From assembly GCA_021798655.1 (NCBI GenBank), contig JAJZFE010000310.1, positions 1-7,100 on the forward strand: a stretch of 7,100 nt of DNA, written 5' to 3'. A program made the position numbers and the translations under genes. The notes under the pieces are model-generated. The model saw only the letters and a list, made by a program, of their open reading frames with translations, ran no database searches and was not told the origin of the DNA. The DNA is from Acidobacteriota bacterium. GTDB lineage: Bacteria; Acidobacteriota; Terriglobia; Terriglobales; Acidobacteriaceae. Below are positions 5,521 to 7,100 of the stretch, piece after piece. The stretch's first letter is position 1. Each line of letters begins with the position of its first letter.

Positions 5521-7100
5521 ATGCGATTGAAGAACGTGATGACCACCGCAATCCTGATCTTCGCCACGCCGTTTGCGCTGGCACAAAACGCGAGCGATAC
5601 AACGCCGGCAGACGCACAGCCGAGCGCGACGACGAGTTCGTCGATCAACTCCGCTGAGCCTGCGACACCGGCGAATCTCGACCAGAGTTTTTTCCATCGG
5701 CTCGGCCGCGCCTATGCAGCAGACTGGGCGGGCAACGGGCCCGGCACCGCCGTGTTGCAGCAGCCGCGCCGCGGCACGCCTGCACCGATCGCTTCACCGC
5801 CGTATCCGGCCAGCGACTGGCCGATTGGAGGCACGGTGGTGATCGGTGCGCCGGACGGGCAGACGTATCCGCTGATGCAGGCCATCGACGCGAACAAGGA
5901 CGTGAACAAGATCTACGGCTGGATCGAAGTGGGCGCGAACGGTTCGACGAACAACAAGACGAACGCGAGCAAAGGCATCGCGGCCAATGCGCCGGCGGCC
6001 TATGACGTGTACTCCAACACGGTGCAGCTGGACCAGCTGGCGCTGTACTTTGAGCGGCTGGAGAACACGGCGCAGAAAGACCACTTCGACTGGGGCTATC
6101 GCGTGGCGGCGCTGTATGGGACGGACTACCGCTTCACCACGTCGCACGGCATCCTGAGCCAGCAGCTGCTGGTGAAGAATGCGCAGTACGGCTTCGACCC
6201 GGTGATGTTCTATCTCGACCTGTACCTGCCGCATGTGGGCGAAGGCACGGTGGTGCGCGTGGGCCGGTACATCTCACTGCCGGACATTGAGGCACAACTG
6301 GCGCCGAACAACTACACGTACTCGCACTCGATCCTGTACACGTACGACTGCTACACGATGACCGGCCTGAACGTGACGACGAAGATCAACAAAAACTGGA
6401 CGGTGCAAGGCGGCATCTCGCCGGGCTGCGACACGGCGCCGTGGACCACGGACGCCAAGCTGACCGGCAACGTATGCGTGGTGTACACGTGGCACAACGG
6501 CGGCGACGCGCTGAACACATGCGACAACACGATCAACGATTCCAAGTATGCGTACAACAACCTGACTGCCTACTACGAGACGTGGTACCACCGCTTCAGC
6601 CCGACCTGGCACACCGATACGGAGGTCTGGTACCAGTACATGAAAGACGTGCCGAATATGTACTGGTACAACGGCGGGTATACAAAGACGACGCAGCATC
6701 CGTGGCCGGAGACCAATGGCGCGGGCGTGAACCTGAACTTCGGTGCCGTGTGCCAGGACCCGAGGCTGGGCGCGGCGCAGCAGTCTGCCACGTGCTTTGC
6801 GCCAGAGTGGGCCGTGACCAACTACGTTGAGCACAACTTCTGGCACAACACGGCGTCGCTGAACATTCGCAACGAGTATGTGGACGACATTAAAGGTCAG
6901 CGCACAGGCACGCCTGCGGGCTATGAGGAGCATATGGTCGGCTTTGACTTCTGGGCCGGCTCGACGATCACGTTCCGCCCGGAGCTGAGCTACACGAAGT
7001 GCTACAGCCGGTACACGACGCTGGACGGCAAGGCGGTGTCGTGCACGGATATCAGCGCGGGCAGCTCGATTGCGAGCGACACGCTGGAGTGGCAGGCAGG
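5521..7100 (+). CDS. Outer-membrane beta-barrel porin, BBP2/OmpL-like (C-terminus beyond window edge)
   Basis: An open frame of 526 codons runs off the right edge. GAGG (5511-5514) lies 6 bases before the ATG. A signal peptide is clear: MRLKNVMTTAILIFATPFALA, cleaved after ALA at residue 21. A Pro/Ser/Thr/Ala-rich stretch (22-100) precedes the barrel. From about residue 130 there are alternating aromatic beta-strand-like segments (IYGWIEVGAN, WGYRVAALYGTDYR, MFYLDLYLPHVGEGTVVRVG). The segment from GRYISLPDIEAQLAPNNYTY (248-267) through SHSILYTYDCYTMTG matches the hallmark of the BBP2 family (PF07642). It should form an outer-membrane channel. Its position behind kdpE and a response-regulator-like repeat box suggests induction with the Kdp response, perhaps to admit K+, but a phosphate-starvation role is also possible. 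Eight cysteines in the visible part are unusual for a porin. Confidence 0.88.
   Translation, partial: MRLKNVMTTAILIFATPFALAQNASDTTPADAQPSATTSSSINSAEPATPANLDQSFFHRLGRAYAADWAGNGPGTAVLQQPRRGTPAPIASPPYPASDWPIGGTVVIGAPDGQTYPLMQAIDANKDVNKIYGWIEVGANGSTNNKTNASKGIAANAPAAYDVYSNTVQLDQLALYFERLENTAQKDHFDWGYRVAALYGTDYRFTTSHGILSQQLLVKNAQYGFDPVMFYLDLYLPHVGEGTVVRVGRYISLPDIEAQLAPNNYTYSHSILYTYDCYTMTGLNVTTKINKNWTVQGGISPGCDTAPWTTDAKLTGNVCVVYTWHNGGDALNTCDNTINDSKYAYNNLTAYYETWYHRFSPTWHTDTEVWYQYMKDVPNMYWYNGGYTKTTQHPWPETNGAGVNLNFGAVCQDPRLGAAQQSATCFAPEWAVTNYVEHNFWHNTASLNIRNEYVDDIKGQRTGTPAGYEEHMVGFDFWAGSTITFRPELSYTKCYSRYTTLDGKAVSCTDISAGSSIASDTLEWQA

Noticed and set aside
6274..6933. Minus-strand frame of 219 codons opposite the porin
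   Set aside because: Val/Arg-rich antisense of a beta-barrel gene with a good signal peptide and BBP2 signature.

Overview
The window is GC-rich and carries a Kdp-type two-component system next to an outer-membrane beta-barrel porin of the BBP2 (OmpL-like) family. That pairing, the split KdpD and the base composition suggest an Acidobacteriota genome of the Terriglobia type (Granulicella, Terriglobus, Edaphobacter). This is a guess from gene content; there is no rRNA or other taxonomic marker in the window.

Left half, minus strand (transcribed right to left): a KdpD-C-type membrane histidine kinase (DUF4118 membrane domain, GAF-like linker, HisKA, HATPase_c; 3243 to 1747), then a complete PP2C-family Ser/Thr phosphatase (1612 to 851) behind a plausible sigma70-like promoter at 1670-1698, then a dienelactone hydrolase-family alpha/beta hydrolase (744 to the left edge, its C-terminus cut by the window). 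The hydrolase has its own upstream region: a 7-bp-stem hairpin, an exact CRP-consensus palindrome (TGTGA-N6-TCACA, 788-803) and a possible -10 placed so that the palindrome sits near -41.

Right half, plus strand: the N-terminal half of KdpD as a free protein (KdpD P-loop domain plus Usp domain, 3231-4403), overlapped by the KdpE-like OmpR-family response regulator (4400-5086). A short secreted Q/T-rich protein that looks frameshifted (5171-5440, continuing in another frame to 5466) follows, then the start of a BBP2 porin (5521 to the right edge). No kdpFABC gene lies in the window; it could follow the porin beyond the right edge.

How it fits together: KdpD is normally one polypeptide (P-loop + Usp + four-helix membrane region + kinase). 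Here it is divided exactly at the Usp/membrane boundary into two head-to-head genes whose longest reading frames overlap by 13 bases. The soluble sensor half travels with the response regulator; the membrane kinase half travels with a phosphatase gene. Downstream of kdpE, two stretches of tandem 11-bp direct repeats (five units at 5080-5131, three at 5460-5489, consensus roughly NTYNNWAC) precede the small secreted protein and the porin. They look like an OmpR/PhoB-class response-regulator box, so KdpE (or a PhoB-like regulator) may control both exported proteins.

Third codon positions are G-rich in plus-strand genes and C-rich in minus-strand genes. The + strand is therefore G-rich throughout, whichever way the genes run.
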